From contig JAAROD010000033.1 of the NCBI GenBank assembly GCA_012274445.1, positions 1,922,001 through 1,986,000 of the forward strand: a stretch of DNA of 64,000 nt, given 5' to 3'. This stretch comes from Sclerotiophoma versabilis (lineage: Eukaryota > Ascomycota > Dothideomycetes > Pleosporales > Didymellaceae). Shown piece by piece: positions 49,077 through 60,303 of the stretch (position 1 is its first letter; each line of letters begins with the position of its first letter). The notes beneath the pieces are model-generated. The model had not been told where the DNA came from, did not search any database, and was given only the letters and a program-made list of their open reading frames with translations. Position numbers and translations under genes: made by a program.

Positions 49077-50009
49077 ATGCGTTTCCTTGCTCTCGAAGAT
49101 TGCTCCGACAGCGAGTTGCACTGTTTATACCACGATCCTGAACGGACAGTCACCCTCCTGCATCCCCGCACAGCTTGTTCGCTTCAAGTCTACGCAACAG
49201 AAGATGGCAACTGTACAGTCGTAGGCACATTCAATTCCTGTAGACCAAACAATGCCCACTCGTGGTTGTTGCAACGGTTGGACATTGCTGGATACCAGTT
49301 GCTCGGCATTGCGCATGACGTGGTCCGAAACGCATTTACAGTGGCGCAAACGCTCGAATCGGCAGAGCGGAAAACTGCTTTAGAAAACATCAGACACCTC
49401 CTCACAAAAATCCGCTGCATAATCCCCCACGCCGACGCCCTCGACGAAGAAGAACACATCCAAACGATCCAACCCCTACCCTCCCCCTGGTCCTGGCCGT
49501 CGAACACATACTACCGCGAAGTCCGGCGCGGCTACACAGAATATCTCACTGAGCCCCTGATCGCAGAGCTTGTAACCCATGGCCTTCTTCTCGCTAACGA
49601 CGTAGGAATTCGCTGGAAACATATGGATCAGTACATCCTAGTCATGACCGATGAGCCAGTCTCCAACCGCGAAAATCGGCCGCGATTCGAGAAGCACGAC
49701 GCTCCTGCCTTCCGTCGCGCTAGGATTGAGCGGCCTGGCTTACATGGCGAGCCGAATGGGGTTGAGGCAAGGTCTGGAACGCCGATTGTGGAACTCGATG
49801 GTCCGTCGCTGGATGTGGGGAAAAAGAGGGTCAGGTTGCACTGCAAAAAGACGTGTGTTGCTGTGGACGGGGAGGGGGCAGCGGTTGCAGAGGAGGATCT
49901 GGAAGGTAACAAAGAGAAAACTGCTGTGAATAAGGTAAGCGGAGTGATGAGGGTGAGGAAGGAGAGGACGAGGTCGAAGATCTCTTGGGATTCGGATCGT
50001 GGGTTTTAA
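49077..50009 (+). CDS. Hypothetical protein, 310 aa
   Basis: Single open frame from the ATG at 49077 (MRFLALEDCSDSELHCLYHD). A TTTCAG lies two bases before the ATG and could be a splice acceptor, so an upstream exon is possible. The N-terminal 200 residues look globular. The last 90 are charged, with VGKKRVRLHCKK and a basic C-terminus (VRKERTRSKISWDSDRGF). There is no signal peptide or membrane helix. I do not recognise the family. The HET relic begins about 10-20 bp beyond the stop codon, so the 3' end may be close to, or altered by, the rearrangement that left that relic. Confidence 0.55.
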   Translation: MRFLALEDCSDSELHCLYHDPERTVTLLHPRTACSLQVYATEDGNCTVVGTFNSCRPNNAHSWLLQRLDIAGYQLLGIAHDVVRNAFTVAQTLESAERKTALENIRHLLTKIRCIIPHADALDEEEHIQTIQPLPSPWSWPSNTYYREVRRGYTEYLTEPLIAELVTHGLLLANDVGIRWKHMDQYILVMTDEPVSNRENRPRFEKHDAPAFRRARIERPGLHGEPNGVEARSGTPIVELDGPSLDVGKKRVRLHCKKTCVAVDGEGAAVAEEDLEGNKEKTAVNKVSGVMRVRKERTRSKISWDSDRGF

Positions 50010-50019
50010 GCGTTAAATC

Positions 50020-50545
50020 ATTTCCCGCAGACAGGTTGATGATGGTACACTCTTCTGCCTACTGAGTGAACTAGTCGACGTTTACCATGCACAAGAGGCT
50101 ACGTTCTACGCCGACAAGATATATGCGTTGCTAGGTCTGAGCTCTGACGGCTTCTACGAGACTAGTCTGTTACCTAACTACAATATTTCTCAGAGCTTCC
50201 TCTTCAGAGACTGACAAGACATTCTCTTCTGCAAAGAAGTACACATTGAAACTTTACAAGACACTGAAGCTGCCATAATCAAGAGCAAGGGCCATATATT
50301 TGAGGAGATTTCCTCATCGTTAAAGGAGTTATCTTGGGCCGCAGACGAGGCATTGACGTCTTCTGAAAAAACAAATAAGAACACATCCGACACACTCAGC
50401 TATTGGAGCCTTTGGCGTTGTGCAAAATCCATCAAAATCAGGGATGTCATATGCCTGATTGAAGGGTGCCTTTAATTCCACAATCATCAGGTTTTGCGAC
50501 GATCAATGGACAGTCGTGCTAAGCGCAGCTACACCTCTGTGAACT
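50020..50545 (+). pseudogene. Broken HET-domain (heterokaryon incompatibility) gene fragment
   Basis: The plus strand reads EATFYADKIYALLGLSSDG and then LLPNYNIS, matching the conserved HET-domain block (EATDPRDKIYALLGL...PDYS). A TGA at 50212-50214 interrupts the frame, which then continues through HIETLQDTEAAIIKSKG to ICLIEG near 50465. A frameshift there moves the rest into another frame reading STIIRFCDDQWTVVLSAATP, like the C-terminal STIIRPC..HWVVV block of HET proteins. The upstream part of the HET domain and any effector region are missing. HET proteins trigger cell death when unlike strains fuse. This copy is a truncated relic in GC-normal sequence, so decay here is by ordinary mutation rather than RIP. 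Confidence 0.75.
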
Positions 50546-52025
50546 GTAGCGGCTTTGGGCATAAGAGTAGAGCGGTGAGTGTTCTTATAATGGCTAAAAA
50601 GTGTTGGAAATCGTAACCTTCATTGCATCTGGAATTGGGGAAATCTAGCGGTGGAAGTGCTAGACCTAGGATTATGTGCATGCTCACCTGATCATTTCGA
50701 ATGTACTGAGCATTAGATATGTCTGATGAGGCATTTCAAATCGAGGGAGCTGGAAGCCTTTGCCATCGCATAGATAGCTGTAATAGGCGTGAAGGCCTGG
50801 TGTTTAATATGAATTGAGGCTGTGCAATTATGACTAGTTCCTTGAAGCAGGCAAGGCGCAGCAGTCGCATATGGTTTGAGCCCCCACAACCGGTGAGTGC
50901 AGAACATGAGGCTACCGTGACTGGTTTTCGACGACAGCCCCATAATAACGCAGTGAATAAGACGAGGCGACGATGAAGCCATTCTGGTTTTGTGTTAATG
51001 ATATCGCTACGATTGTGCCATGATATTAGTACAAAGGGTTGACCACATGCATTCTATGTCAACCAGAGGCTCATACTCTATGTCTGGTCCAATTGAAACA
51101 GGAGAAGGGGTGCAAAGCCGAATCATACAGGATGTTTGCAAAGCAGAACCCAGGCGCAAGATCAATCCCCGAAAGTAGACAGTCAATGCAGTGTTTGTAG
51201 GAAATCACGTGATGCGTGGCGACGGAGTCGCCGTAATGAGTGGATTCTTGAGCTGACAAATGACAGCAGAGAAAGTCGATATGCAGGCGTAGGGAGTTGC
51301 TCTCTGATGTATTCATATACGACTACACCAGTAGATTCGAGGTTCGCAGGTCCAGCCTCAGCTCATGGGACTAGTCTGGTATCTAGATCTGAGACAGCAG
51401 CCTTACGAACGGCGTGTCCGAATCGTCCGGGAAAGGACTCGTAAGCGGTGCGACGTTTATCGGCAATCTGGAAATGATTGACGCGTGCAAAGACTTAGAG
51501 AGATGAACACGAAGATCGTCCGCGAAGACTTGCTCTGCGTTAGGTAGCTCCATGGATCATCGAGGTAGTGAGTCAAGGTTCCCACATTGTTTGTCTCGGA
51601 GAGGCCGTGAAGTCAAACGATCCATACTTCTGGCTAAGACATCTTGGTTCTCAATTAGCTGGTTGATAAGGGGCGGTTTTCGGGAACCCAGTGAGTTATT
51701 GTGGCGGCTTTGATTGTGTATAGCGAACAACAAGACGGACAGGAAGCTCGTAGGCGATACAAGCGCTTATCATTTAGGTCTTCAGTGAACCAAGTTTCGT
51801 CTTTTGAAGCCAGTGTAAAGGCAGTCAAAGATTGTCCCGGCCTTCAGCGTCTGCGATTCGATGTTTAGACCGAACCGCATCTACAACGGTCGCTAAAGAC
51901 ATCGGATCTCGCTAGCCCCTGCAGTTCATAGTACAATCCGGAATCCGATTCGCGACACCAGCTGCACGCAAATTCTGGGCCGCTCAGAGGATGTTTCTGT
52001 ATTATCCAAGATTAATGAGCTCCGA
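50546..52025. other. Intergenic region, possibly decayed coding DNA
   Basis: About 1.5 kb with normal base composition but no supported gene. Short frames on both strands (for example 50713-50982 minus and 51136-51444 plus) lack recognisable motifs. It may be decayed remains continuing from the HET relic, but I see no specific match. Confidence 0.45.
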
Positions 52026-52588
52026 ATGACAGCAACCACCAAGCCATTCTCGCGAATTAGAGCTCCAGTGTGTATAATCTGCGAAAAGGCTTTCGTGTGA
52101 GGTACTGGCCATGTAGAAGCCCTGATCAAAAATTACCTTTGTGGCTTGATGGCAGGATCCCCGCACACAAGGAAATGACATGCAGTAACACTTGTTTGAG
52201 TGGTACTTGCTCGCACATCCAACTCGCTGCAATTGAAGAGTACAGACCGGCTCAAAGCCTTGAGGCGCGTTACTCGATGTGTGAGGCTCGGTTGGCGCCC
52301 ATTGAGAAGCTGAGGCTGTCGACGGCGAAGCGTCACGCGTACCACAAAGCGAAGAATCAAGATTTAAACCCATTCAGATCGGAAATCGATGATTTGTGGC
52401 GGTTGAGAGCTCCGCGTAGATGTGCTGATACCAGCTCGCCGTTGGCAACTCTGACCGAGCTTGACCAGGGCGTCCCGATCGAAATGGCCCGTGCAACGCG
52501 TCCAACCAAGCCACAGTGGACGCCATCGCTTGTTATTCAGCTGAACACGCTCCCCAACTCGATACCAAGACTTACGGATACTGGCTGA
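52026..52588 (+). CDS. Candidate 167-aa Cys-containing protein
   Basis: Exon 1 (52026-52096) starts MTATTKPFSRIRAPVCIICEK. A 59-nt intron (52097-52155, GTGAGG donor, CAG acceptor) joins in phase to exon 2 (52156-52588), giving VIPAHKEMTCSNTCLSGTCS. The N-terminal 50 residues contain a CxxC followed by C-x3-C-x4-C spacing, suggestive of a small zinc-binding head, though no named finger fits. The rest is polar and ends PRLTDTG. Exon 2 on its own has no ATG at its left end, which is why the splice is proposed. No family is recognised. It could be a lineage-specific gene or an open frame by chance. Confidence 0.35.
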
Positions 52589-53078
52589 GCTGCTGAAACT
52601 GACACACCATGCCTACCCTAGCAGCTTGCCGCTGCAATGCTTCCAAGGGCGCGAGTCGTTGCAGCTGAGCAACACGAGCCTTTTCCCTGTCGATCATGGC
52701 AACGCAAACTACCTCGCCGTCGTCAGTGCGAGTGTACCACGGTGAAGGACCCTAATTCTGCTAATATCCTGCCGTGGATACTGCGGGTAGGTTGTTAGAC
52801 TGATGGCTAGGGTGCCACCAAACTGCTGTCGCCGCTTCATATACAGGAGCCGGCGCACTGCTCGTTCTTGACATAGGACTCGTTTCTAATATCCCAACTA
52901 TAACACCCTTGTGCCGATCTTATGGCCAGGAACGCGCACGCGAGTATTGTTTACTGACAGAGAGGGAGTGTTTCAATCTAGTGCTTATGCCAACGGCCCT
53001 CCCGTGCTTCCATGTGAGTTCTATGAAAGACGTGGTATTCCCCTCCTGTACACCATGTTGACGGGATCATAGCTTCGG
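52589..53078. other. Intergenic region
   Basis: About 490 bp between the Cys-containing candidate and the membrane-protein gene. No coding feature or repeat is evident. Confidence 0.5.
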
Positions 53079-53168
53079 ATGCCTGCAGCACACGACATCA
53101 CCTCGCCTACGTGCTCAATAGTACTCAGGCTTCTGAGCCTTCCCATATTCTTTGTTCTACCTACCACC

Positions 53169-53729
53169 ATGCCACCTCTTTCAGGCTACAACAAGCTTCA
53201 AGACGTCAGACAATTTGTGTCAAGTCTCAAGCACAATCGACTCCTTCAGTTCTTCCTGATAATTTTCACCACCGCGACCATTACCTGGGTTGTAGTCGCC
53301 TATGCCTCACAGAGAAAGAGTCGGACTATCGATCCCAGTGTGGGCGTTCCAGAGAAGCCTATCACCAAGCCTATCCTCGAGAGACAGGACTCTGCGATGT
53401 GCCAGAAACAATGGGAAACTGACCACAACGACCACTTGAATTCCCTCAAGGTGGAGATCTCTCAACAGACCGAGAAGCCAGTTTACCCTTGGATATCGCC
53501 GCCACGAGCGTTGCCAGGACCTTACGATCCGATGTACTACCCTCTCCCAGCCCCGTCATTCCGATCCAAATCCTCTTGCCCAGCAACAGTTGAAGGAAGG
53601 CACTCGACATCCTACACCCGCCTCGTACTAGAGCCCGGTACAACGCTAGACGAAGCTGTTCTTTACGGCACAATGACCACGTCAACTAACGGCTGGCGAC
53701 GGTCACACTGGAACGTGACTGGTGGCTGA
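53169..53729 (+). CDS. Single-pass membrane protein, hypothetical
   Basis: From the ATG at 53169 (ACCACCATGCC context) the product is 186 aa. An in-frame ATG at 53079 would add 30 residues that are hydrophobic and less convincing. Residues about 25-46 (LLQFFLIIFTTATITWVVVAYA) form one transmembrane helix. The preceding segment carries Lys and His residues and the following SQRKSR is basic. The remaining 135 residues are Pro-, Ser- and Tyr-rich (PWISPPRALPGPYDPMYYPL) and look disordered. No domain or family is recognised. A GTGACT donor-like site near the stop leaves open a further exon. Confidence 0.5.
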   Translation: MPPLSGYNKLQDVRQFVSSLKHNRLLQFFLIIFTTATITWVVVAYASQRKSRTIDPSVGVPEKPITKPILERQDSAMCQKQWETDHNDHLNSLKVEISQQTEKPVYPWISPPRALPGPYDPMYYPLPAPSFRSKSSCPATVEGRHSTSYTRLVLEPGTTLDEAVLYGTMTTSTNGWRRSHWNVTGG

Positions 53730-54951
53730 ACTATCACTGCGCTCTTCTTCTTCGACCACATTCTCTCAACTACGCCTGCAAGGACACGCATCTCGCACCA
53801 CTTGTGAACTCCCGCGAACATATCGGGCTTGCGAAAAGTCAGACGAATACTGCCAGTTCGCAGCATTGCGCATGAACGCATTGAGAATGCTGATGGGCGC
53901 GAGTACTCGTATTGAAACTTAGTAGGTGGCGGTCCGCTTTGCAGCTGAAGTAGTGGATTACCAGTGGGGCGGGCGGGCGTGCGGATGTCTAAGATTTGTC
54001 GCTGCACGACGTGTCTCCCCTACGGACATCACGATCACGATCACGATTAAGATCACTAAGCACATGCAAAGGTCATGCGCTCGTTGGATGTTCTTATTCT
54101 AGTCTCATGTGGCTGGCTGTAGTCCACGGGTTCTGCCGTGGACAAGGCAATGTGTTGAGCCTTCCACTCCAATGTTAGCACCTACAGATTGTTCTATTAA
54201 AACTTTACCTGATACTCATCCTGTACTTTCTTGGTAACCACAGGAAGTCATTATTCGGTAGTAGAGGTCCATGAGGCCCAGGATTTGAAGGCAAACATGA
54301 GGTGTTAGCTGGCCGTAGCGTCAACACCTGCAGGGCACTAGCTCCCGTCCAAATATGAGGCTGGAGCCTAGATGACAGAAAGTAACCGTAGCGCACGACT
54401 ACAGGCGCGCGATGCATTGCGAACAAGAACGGGGCTGATTGTCCGGCCACTGGTAGTATAGTGAGCACATTAAAATTAGCTTAGAGACACCAGCCTTGCG
54501 CAGGAACTGTCAAGACTAGTCACTAGATAACTAAACAATATGTGCGCATCATTAGCCAGCCTCCGTTCTGTATACTCGTAGAGAACTGCGATCCTACCAT
54601 TGTCCACTGTCAGAGCGACACCGCTTGTGCGAATGAACCAAAGTGCATGACAAATCCCTTTCTCAACATCTCTTCAGGAACAAGAATGAAGTTCCTTATG
54701 TGGTATGCTCGCAATTCGAACATGGATCATCTCGTAAAGAAATGCCATCTCCACCTCCCCTTACACTCAAACTTTCCACCCAATCTCCACAAGTCTTACG
54801 ATCTTCCAGAATCACCAGCCCGTATCTTCTTGTTTTGACTACCGTGCGAAACCATGTCTATCACAGCTTCATGCTGCTCAACTAATAGCCCAAAGCACTT
54901 GCACCTGCATAATCTTGCACCCCGCCATAACCACAGCACAACAGCACTCAA
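53730..54951. other. Intergenic region
   Basis: About 1.2 kb between the membrane-protein gene and the 3' end of PEX4. It includes three CGATCA-type hexamers near 54,029-54,048. Overlapping short frames at 54542-54885 (plus) and 53663-54007 (minus) lack support. Confidence 0.5.
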
Positions 54952-55511
54952 TCATCTCTCCCTCCCATTATACCTCTCCGTCTCAGTATAGAATCGAATC
55001 AGTGCCTCAGCGCCCACATAATCGCCCTGCCTGAACAGTTGCGCAATGTCCACGTTCAGCGGACTATCTGGCTCCGCGCTAGTCAACAATTGATGTATGC
55101 TCGTCATGGTGGTCGCGATGGTATATGCGGGTGTCCAGTTCGTCTTGAGCAAATCAAGACAGATCTCGCCGGTCTTAAAGTCGACGTTGGGATGGCAGAT
55201 GGGCGTTATGAAGCGGACTGAGGGAGGCGAATTCGGGTAGGAGGGCGGGATATGGATATCGAGGAGCCATGTGCCGCCTGGTATCGGTCAATACTGCTGT
55301 GATTCCGTGTGAAGGAAAGCACGTTGCGCTGGTGCCGATAGGTGGATGTACCTTCGTATGCTGTGCCTTCTACGCCCTTCATGACAGCTCTCCAATGCAT
55401 TACATCTTCATCTGCCGGTCCAAGGTCCACAAGCTCTTCGTTTGGATCACGCTGATATGTTTGGAGCTCAGTCATAAGCCGCTTCGTGGCGCCGCGTGAC
55501 GAGCCTGCCAT
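54952..55511 (-). CDS. PEX4: Peroxisomal ubiquitin-conjugating enzyme E2 (Pex4)
   Basis: Two exons (55511-55352 and 55277-54952), intron of 74 nt, 161 aa. The join GTAYEG/GTWLLDIHIP keeps the E2 fold continuous. The UBC core shows PPSYPNSPPSVRF, the HPN motif (82-84) and the catalytic cysteine C93 in TGEICLDLLK, then TNWTPAYTI. The C-terminal helices (LTSAEPDSPLNVDIAQLFR) match the Pex4 group better than general E2s. Pex4, anchored to the peroxisome by Pex22, ubiquitinates the receptor Pex5 so that it can be recycled. Length is normal. It shares a 284-bp upstream region with the divergent RRP46 gene. Confidence 0.88.
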
Positions 55512-55795
55512 GATGTGTGATATCGCGAACTATGGATATACTAGACACGATCTAACTTGCTAGTGGATGAAGTGGGATAACGTAGTGTATAGAGTAGCAG
55601 TGATCACAGCGTTCGTGAGGGCTGGCGCGCTGGCATTCGATGATCGCCAGCTCCAGCACCTCGGCTCAACGCTCCTGCCATTGGCTGCCCCAAGCTTGGC
55701 CCCACCAAAAGTTTAGATCCTGGTTCGCATGTGGTGGTGATCTCATCTTCGAGATTCAGTTGCTCGACGACGACACACACCCTTAGGATAATACA
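55512..55795. promoter_or_regulatory. Bidirectional promoter region PEX4/RRP46
   Basis: 284 bp separates the two divergent start codons, so the promoters and 5' UTRs of both genes must lie here. No specific factor site stands out. Confidence 0.6.
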
Positions 55796-56615
55796 ATGAG
55801 CGCGCCAGAAGTCACTCTCACACATCTCAACCGTGCCGACGGTTCGGCAACATATTCACATAACGGCTACTCCATCATTGGCGCGGTCAATGGTCCCATC
55901 GAAGTACAGCGCCGCGATGAACAGCCTGAGGAAGCAACGTTAGAAGTCAATGTTAGGCCTTCTGCAGGTGTAGGAAGTAAGCTTTTCTCCCACCAAATAC
56001 ACACGCCTCATAGTTGACATGTTCAAAGCACCACGAGAGCGCCACCTAGAAACCCTCCTCCACAACACCCTGCGCTCCATAATTCTCACGCGCCTCATCC
56101 CCCGCACTCTCGTTCAGATCACGCTCCAAGTACGCAGTCTCCCCGAAGAAGACACATCGACAGGTGTAAACACCAGCCTTACACTGCTTCCGCACCTCTT
56201 GCACACAGCATTCCTCAGCTTGCTGTCTGCCTCGATACCACTTTCCACAACGCTGACGAGCGTACTCGTTGCGTACCCCTCGTCGACAACGAAGAGCTCG
56301 ACACCGCTATTGAGTCCTACGGCAAACGAGCTGTTGCGCGCTAAGCCGGTTAGATCGACACATGTCTTTGCTTTCAGTGGGGACAGGCGGTTGTTGCTGA
56401 ATGAGAGTGACGGGAAGTTCAGCTATGACGAGTGGGAGGAGGCTTGTGAGATGGCAGAGGACGTGTGCTGCAAGGAGGAGGACCAGGGTGGCGTGAGCCT
56501 GGGCGACAGCATGGAGGTCGATGGGGCTGTGCAGAGCCAGAACCTGGAGAAGTGGCTGAGGGAGGTAGTGAGGAGGAAGGTGGAGTACGAGCAGCGGTGG
56601 AAGAGTGCTACCTGA
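55796..56615 (+). CDS. RRP46: Exosome core subunit Rrp46 (RNase PH fold)
   Basis: Two exons (55796-55976 and 56029-56615), 52-nt intron, 255 aa. The join GVG/TPRERHLE restores the RNase PH-like fold. Hallmarks are LNRADGSATYSHNG, VNGPIEVQRRDEQPEEATLEVNVRP and PRTLVQITLQV. Rrp46 is one of six RNase PH-like subunits in the catalytically inert ring of the nuclear and cytoplasmic exosome, which feeds RNA to Rrp44 and Rrp6. An acidic insert after about residue 200 (EEACEMAEDVCCKEEDQGG) separates the last strands from a C-terminal helix. The length is somewhat above that of yeast Rrp46, as is usual for filamentous fungi. Confidence 0.9.
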
Positions 56616-57036
56616 CCTCCAACGCGGGGAGTGAGCATTTTTTTCGGGTGACTCTGAGAGCACAAGGCCATACAAGCCTGCAGGCATGAATTGAAGCCTC
56701 GTGTGATGACTCACTGTGCCGCTTCTCCAATGGACAAAGCTGTCGCGGTGGGGCTGGGTGGACGCCAGAAGAACTTGTGTGTTAAGTGGCGCAAAAGAAG
56801 CACCCAGTCATAAAGTGCAGTCATGAGGTGGCGAGCTTTTGACTATATGTGTTCAAAATCGAGGAGAACAGTACAAGGAATGATACATGTTGAACACCAA
56901 CTCAAGGCGTTACGAATGCTACTTATATAACAACAAGTGAAAACCGCTCAGAGTGCTATGCCTAGGCTGTGTCCATAACTAATCGTTCAGTCGTAATTCA
57001 TGCCGTATGTCGTGTCGTTTCCCAAGCCGTTTTATG
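56616..57036. other. Convergent 3' intergenic region
   Basis: About 420 bp between the RRP46 stop and the 3' end of the minus-strand membrane-protein gene. It should contain both 3' UTRs. No other feature is seen. Confidence 0.55.
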
Positions 57037-58617
57037 CTACGCATTGTCCAGATTGTGCAATGCTTGAACTTGAGCATCCAGTCCAACCCTCCTTTGCGTC
57101 TTCTTTTCCTCCTTGAGTAAGAACTGGAGATATTCGACCGAATCCCATGCAGGGATCTGCCAAGTCTTAATCCCATCGTTGCTCTTTCTTGACTTCTTGA
57201 AATCCTCCTCATCCATTGGATCCATGTACTCTCTACTGCATGATCTTGCCATATGAAGCCACTTATCCCAAACTTGTGTATTGGGGCAGTGATCTTTTCT
57301 GCGAACCCAAGTCGCGTCTTTGCTGGCCACAATCGCCTTCCAGAGCGCCTCTGTGAATGACTCACTTGGAGAAAAGGGGTACTCGTTCTTCATCTTGGAA
57401 AAGAAATGCCCTTTTGCATACATCTGAGAGTCGGAAAGGGCCTCTGAAGTGACTTTGTAACAGGAAGTGTCCCAATGTACTTTTCCAGGCAGTGCGGCAA
57501 CGATCCAGTATGCAGCACCAAGCAGCATATACGAGCCGGCCCATGCAATTTGACTCTCGATCCTGGCATTGGCGAGACATATGACACCACCCATCAGCAT
57601 CATTGTGCCGACGAGACTGAGCAGGCGGTAGATCCATGCATCCTCGATAAGATATGCAATCTCTTCCGGGGCAAAGTATAACTCGCGTGCCACGTTCTCG
57701 TGACAACGAACGATAAGAAAATTGCCCTTTGGATATCGGATAACAACATCTCCTTTAGGCACGTGGTCTTCTTCTTCCTTTTCCGCAATGCCCTTTTCCG
57801 CTGTGTCAAGTTTGCAGTTTACATTGCCCTTGTTGTCTTTCTTCGCGCTGTGCTTGCTGCTGCTGCTATTCGAGGATCGAAAGGTCCATTTCCTCGTACT
57901 CTTCGCTTTGCCTTGTGGAATTTGCTCCTCATTGTTCTTTCGTTTCGGAAGTTTGAGGGTCCAATAGTTGCCCAGGCCAATAAGGCTGCTTAGAAGCGAG
58001 AGGAGTATGGTGGCGATGATAGACATACCATCGCGCAGATATATGGACAGTCCTAGCAGCATTGCAGAGAGACTGAACCCAAGCCATACGACATAAGTCA
58101 GAGGTCCGTATGGCTTCGATTTGATTGCATTGTCGTTGGTACGCTCAACCGTAACAACGCGAACGGAGTGGCGGGGGAGGTTGTTGGCATCGCTGGATCC
58201 TTGTCAGCAACGCAAAACAGGTGCCTTAGAAAGACTACTTGCGAACGCCTCAGGCTTGACAAGCTTCAAAGTCTGGGACCGAAGGTGTAGGGAAGGCCCT
58301 GGCATACGCTAAAACTTCGAAGCAAGGCTCACTCACCAAATAATGTTCCCGATATGGTTAACATGATCTCTATCGTTGCCTGACCACACAGCCGAGACAT
58401 CGCCACGAACGGGTTCAAGATCCAAGGGCCTGGTCGGGCGCATAAGTGCTTGAGGCGCCGGAATCAAGCGTGGGACAAAGATCCATTTTGAGAGCGTAGA
58501 GACTTGCGCGTTGGCGAGCACTGAACCCTCACCTAAGATAGCCAGGAAACCAACGATATCAAGTTGAAGCGATTGTAAGTTATAGGTACCATCCTCCTCA
58601 GTCTGGAGCCAATGCAT
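57037..58617 (-). CDS. Four-helix integral membrane protein, unnamed fungal family
   Basis: Two exons (58617-58337 and 58192-57037) with a 144-nt intron give 478 aa. The intron has a GTGAGT donor, a GCTGAC branch site and a CAG acceptor, and joins GNII/CDANNLPRHSVRVV. A longer soluble N-terminal region is followed by transmembrane helices at about 125-146, 149-171, 282-302 and 309-328. The loop between helices 2 and 3 is long and charged (KNNEEQIPQ, SSNSSSSKHS). The C-terminal 150 residues are soluble and end with a KEEKKTQRR segment. The layout resembles conserved but uncharacterised fungal membrane proteins; I cannot assign a function. The start at 58617 is the first ATG of the open frame. 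Confidence 0.75.
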
Positions 58618-60303
58618 CCCGTGTTGCGACTGATTAGGCGGCTATGTGAACAAGGACAATACTCAAAAAAATCAGAGTAGAACGGTGCGGGTGAGAAACA
58701 TGGGTGGATATGCGCTGCACAGATGTGGCTGGGTATTCTATATAGCGGCAAGACGCCAAATGTACAGCTGAGGCTTGAAAGAGGGGTGACGAAGCGTGGG
58801 CGCAGAGCAAACGTGTATGTAGCACAAGAAAACTTGGCAACGCGCAACTTGGGGGCCAAAAGGCAAGGTGCATGATTTCAATCGTCTCATCGCGTCAAAA
58901 GAGAATACCTGCAGGACAAGCAGAACTCGGGAAGCGGTCCGGTGAGCGGAATCAGCTTCCCAGCCCCCATTCGAGAAGGACGGGAACTAGGGCGCTTCCA
59001 ACACAGCCTCAGTGGTGAAGGCTTGTGGCGGCGTTCATTGGACTACATCGGATGCCTCTGGCTGGAATTCGAAGTGAGGGGCAGGAAAGGGCTGACATCG
59101 CCAGGCCCCAGGATTTGGCGCCGGGAACGCATTTGCACAGCCTCTTTAAGCAGAACACGAGGGTGTCGTGCCCAGCATTTGACATCAAACTTCAACTTTT
59201 GACACAGGCTTGCTCCTCGTTGTGAAGTCTCGCGTGTATTGAAACGCTGCGCCTCGACTGTGGAGCTTTGAGCCTCCTGATCACCCGCCGTCGATTGTCC
59301 GACAAGCATCGCAGCCGCACGCGCCAGGCTGGCGACTCGTAAAACAACAAAGTATCGATAAGTGAGCGCACGGCTTGAAGTGCTTGGGAAGACATCAAAA
59401 TCGTTGTCGCATGAGTCGCAAATCTTAAGAGAAGGAAAAAGTAGCCACGAACACAGTGTGCTGATGTATGTGGGTGCTCCTTCTTTTCATGCCTGTTGTC
59501 CTCAGGCACGCGGTCTTCCCTGCTCTTGCCGGCGTTGTGTATGTTGTCTAAGAAGGTCGCAAGACAACTTCTGATCATGCGAATGGTCTCAGTTTGATGC
59601 CGTCTGCCTTTCATATTGCTTGCTGCAGTTTGCGGCATTGGTCTGCAATCGAAGTCATGCTCCAGGCTTCCATCAGTCTTGTGATAAGTCAGCCTTGTCG
59701 TCTATGATACACTAGAGAGGGCGCAGTTCCCCGCAATGCCTGGCCCTTCTTCTCAAACACAATCACAATAACCCCAAACATCGGTACTGACAACTGCTAG
59801 GCCAACAAGAGGATCGGAGTGGATTAAGCCTGTAACGCCTTATCTTGTGCCTGGTTGACTTGCTCCCACGGACACCTTGCTCTACGCAGTCACCGCTTTG
59901 TGGGAGCAGCAGAACTTCGGAAAGTTCGAGACAGCGAGCTTTGTTAGTAGTAATAGCTGACTCGGGTTTGCTCACCGGTAAAGGCAGCACCAAGTTATAC
60001 CTGTGTAACCTGCGCTGTCGATTGGATCTGTACACTCGAGGCTTACCTTCACCGGCATGATACATCGGTAAAATCTGATTTTTCGTATTGTGAGCGGCAT
60101 GCCATTTGACGGAGAACCGAAGCTTTCGAGTGAATCCGAAAAATCCAACACACCGTGGTGGACAAAGTGTTTACCGTCATTGTGAGTTTGCCAATCTGCT
60201 TCTGGAACCCGGGGCGTTCTCACACTGCGCCAAGGTCATAACTGATTATTGTAGTCCTGTACGTGGCAGGCACAGGTTACAGGACGACGTCGATGAACCA
60301 GAC
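58618..60303. other. Divergent intergenic region
   Basis: About 1.7 kb between the membrane-protein gene (minus) and the deaminase-like gene (plus). A minus-strand frame at 59192-59638 (148 aa) starts with ATG but has arbitrary composition and no motif, so it is not called. The segment near 59,098-59,120 resembles one at 44,691-44,713. Confidence 0.5.

Noticed and set aside
59192..59638. 148-aa minus-strand frame
   Set aside because: No motif, no splice support and arbitrary composition in a 1.7-kb promoter region.
60106..60303. 66-residue upstream extension of the deaminase-like protein
   Set aside because: Begins at TTG and shows no signal peptide or conserved block; the first ATG is 60304.
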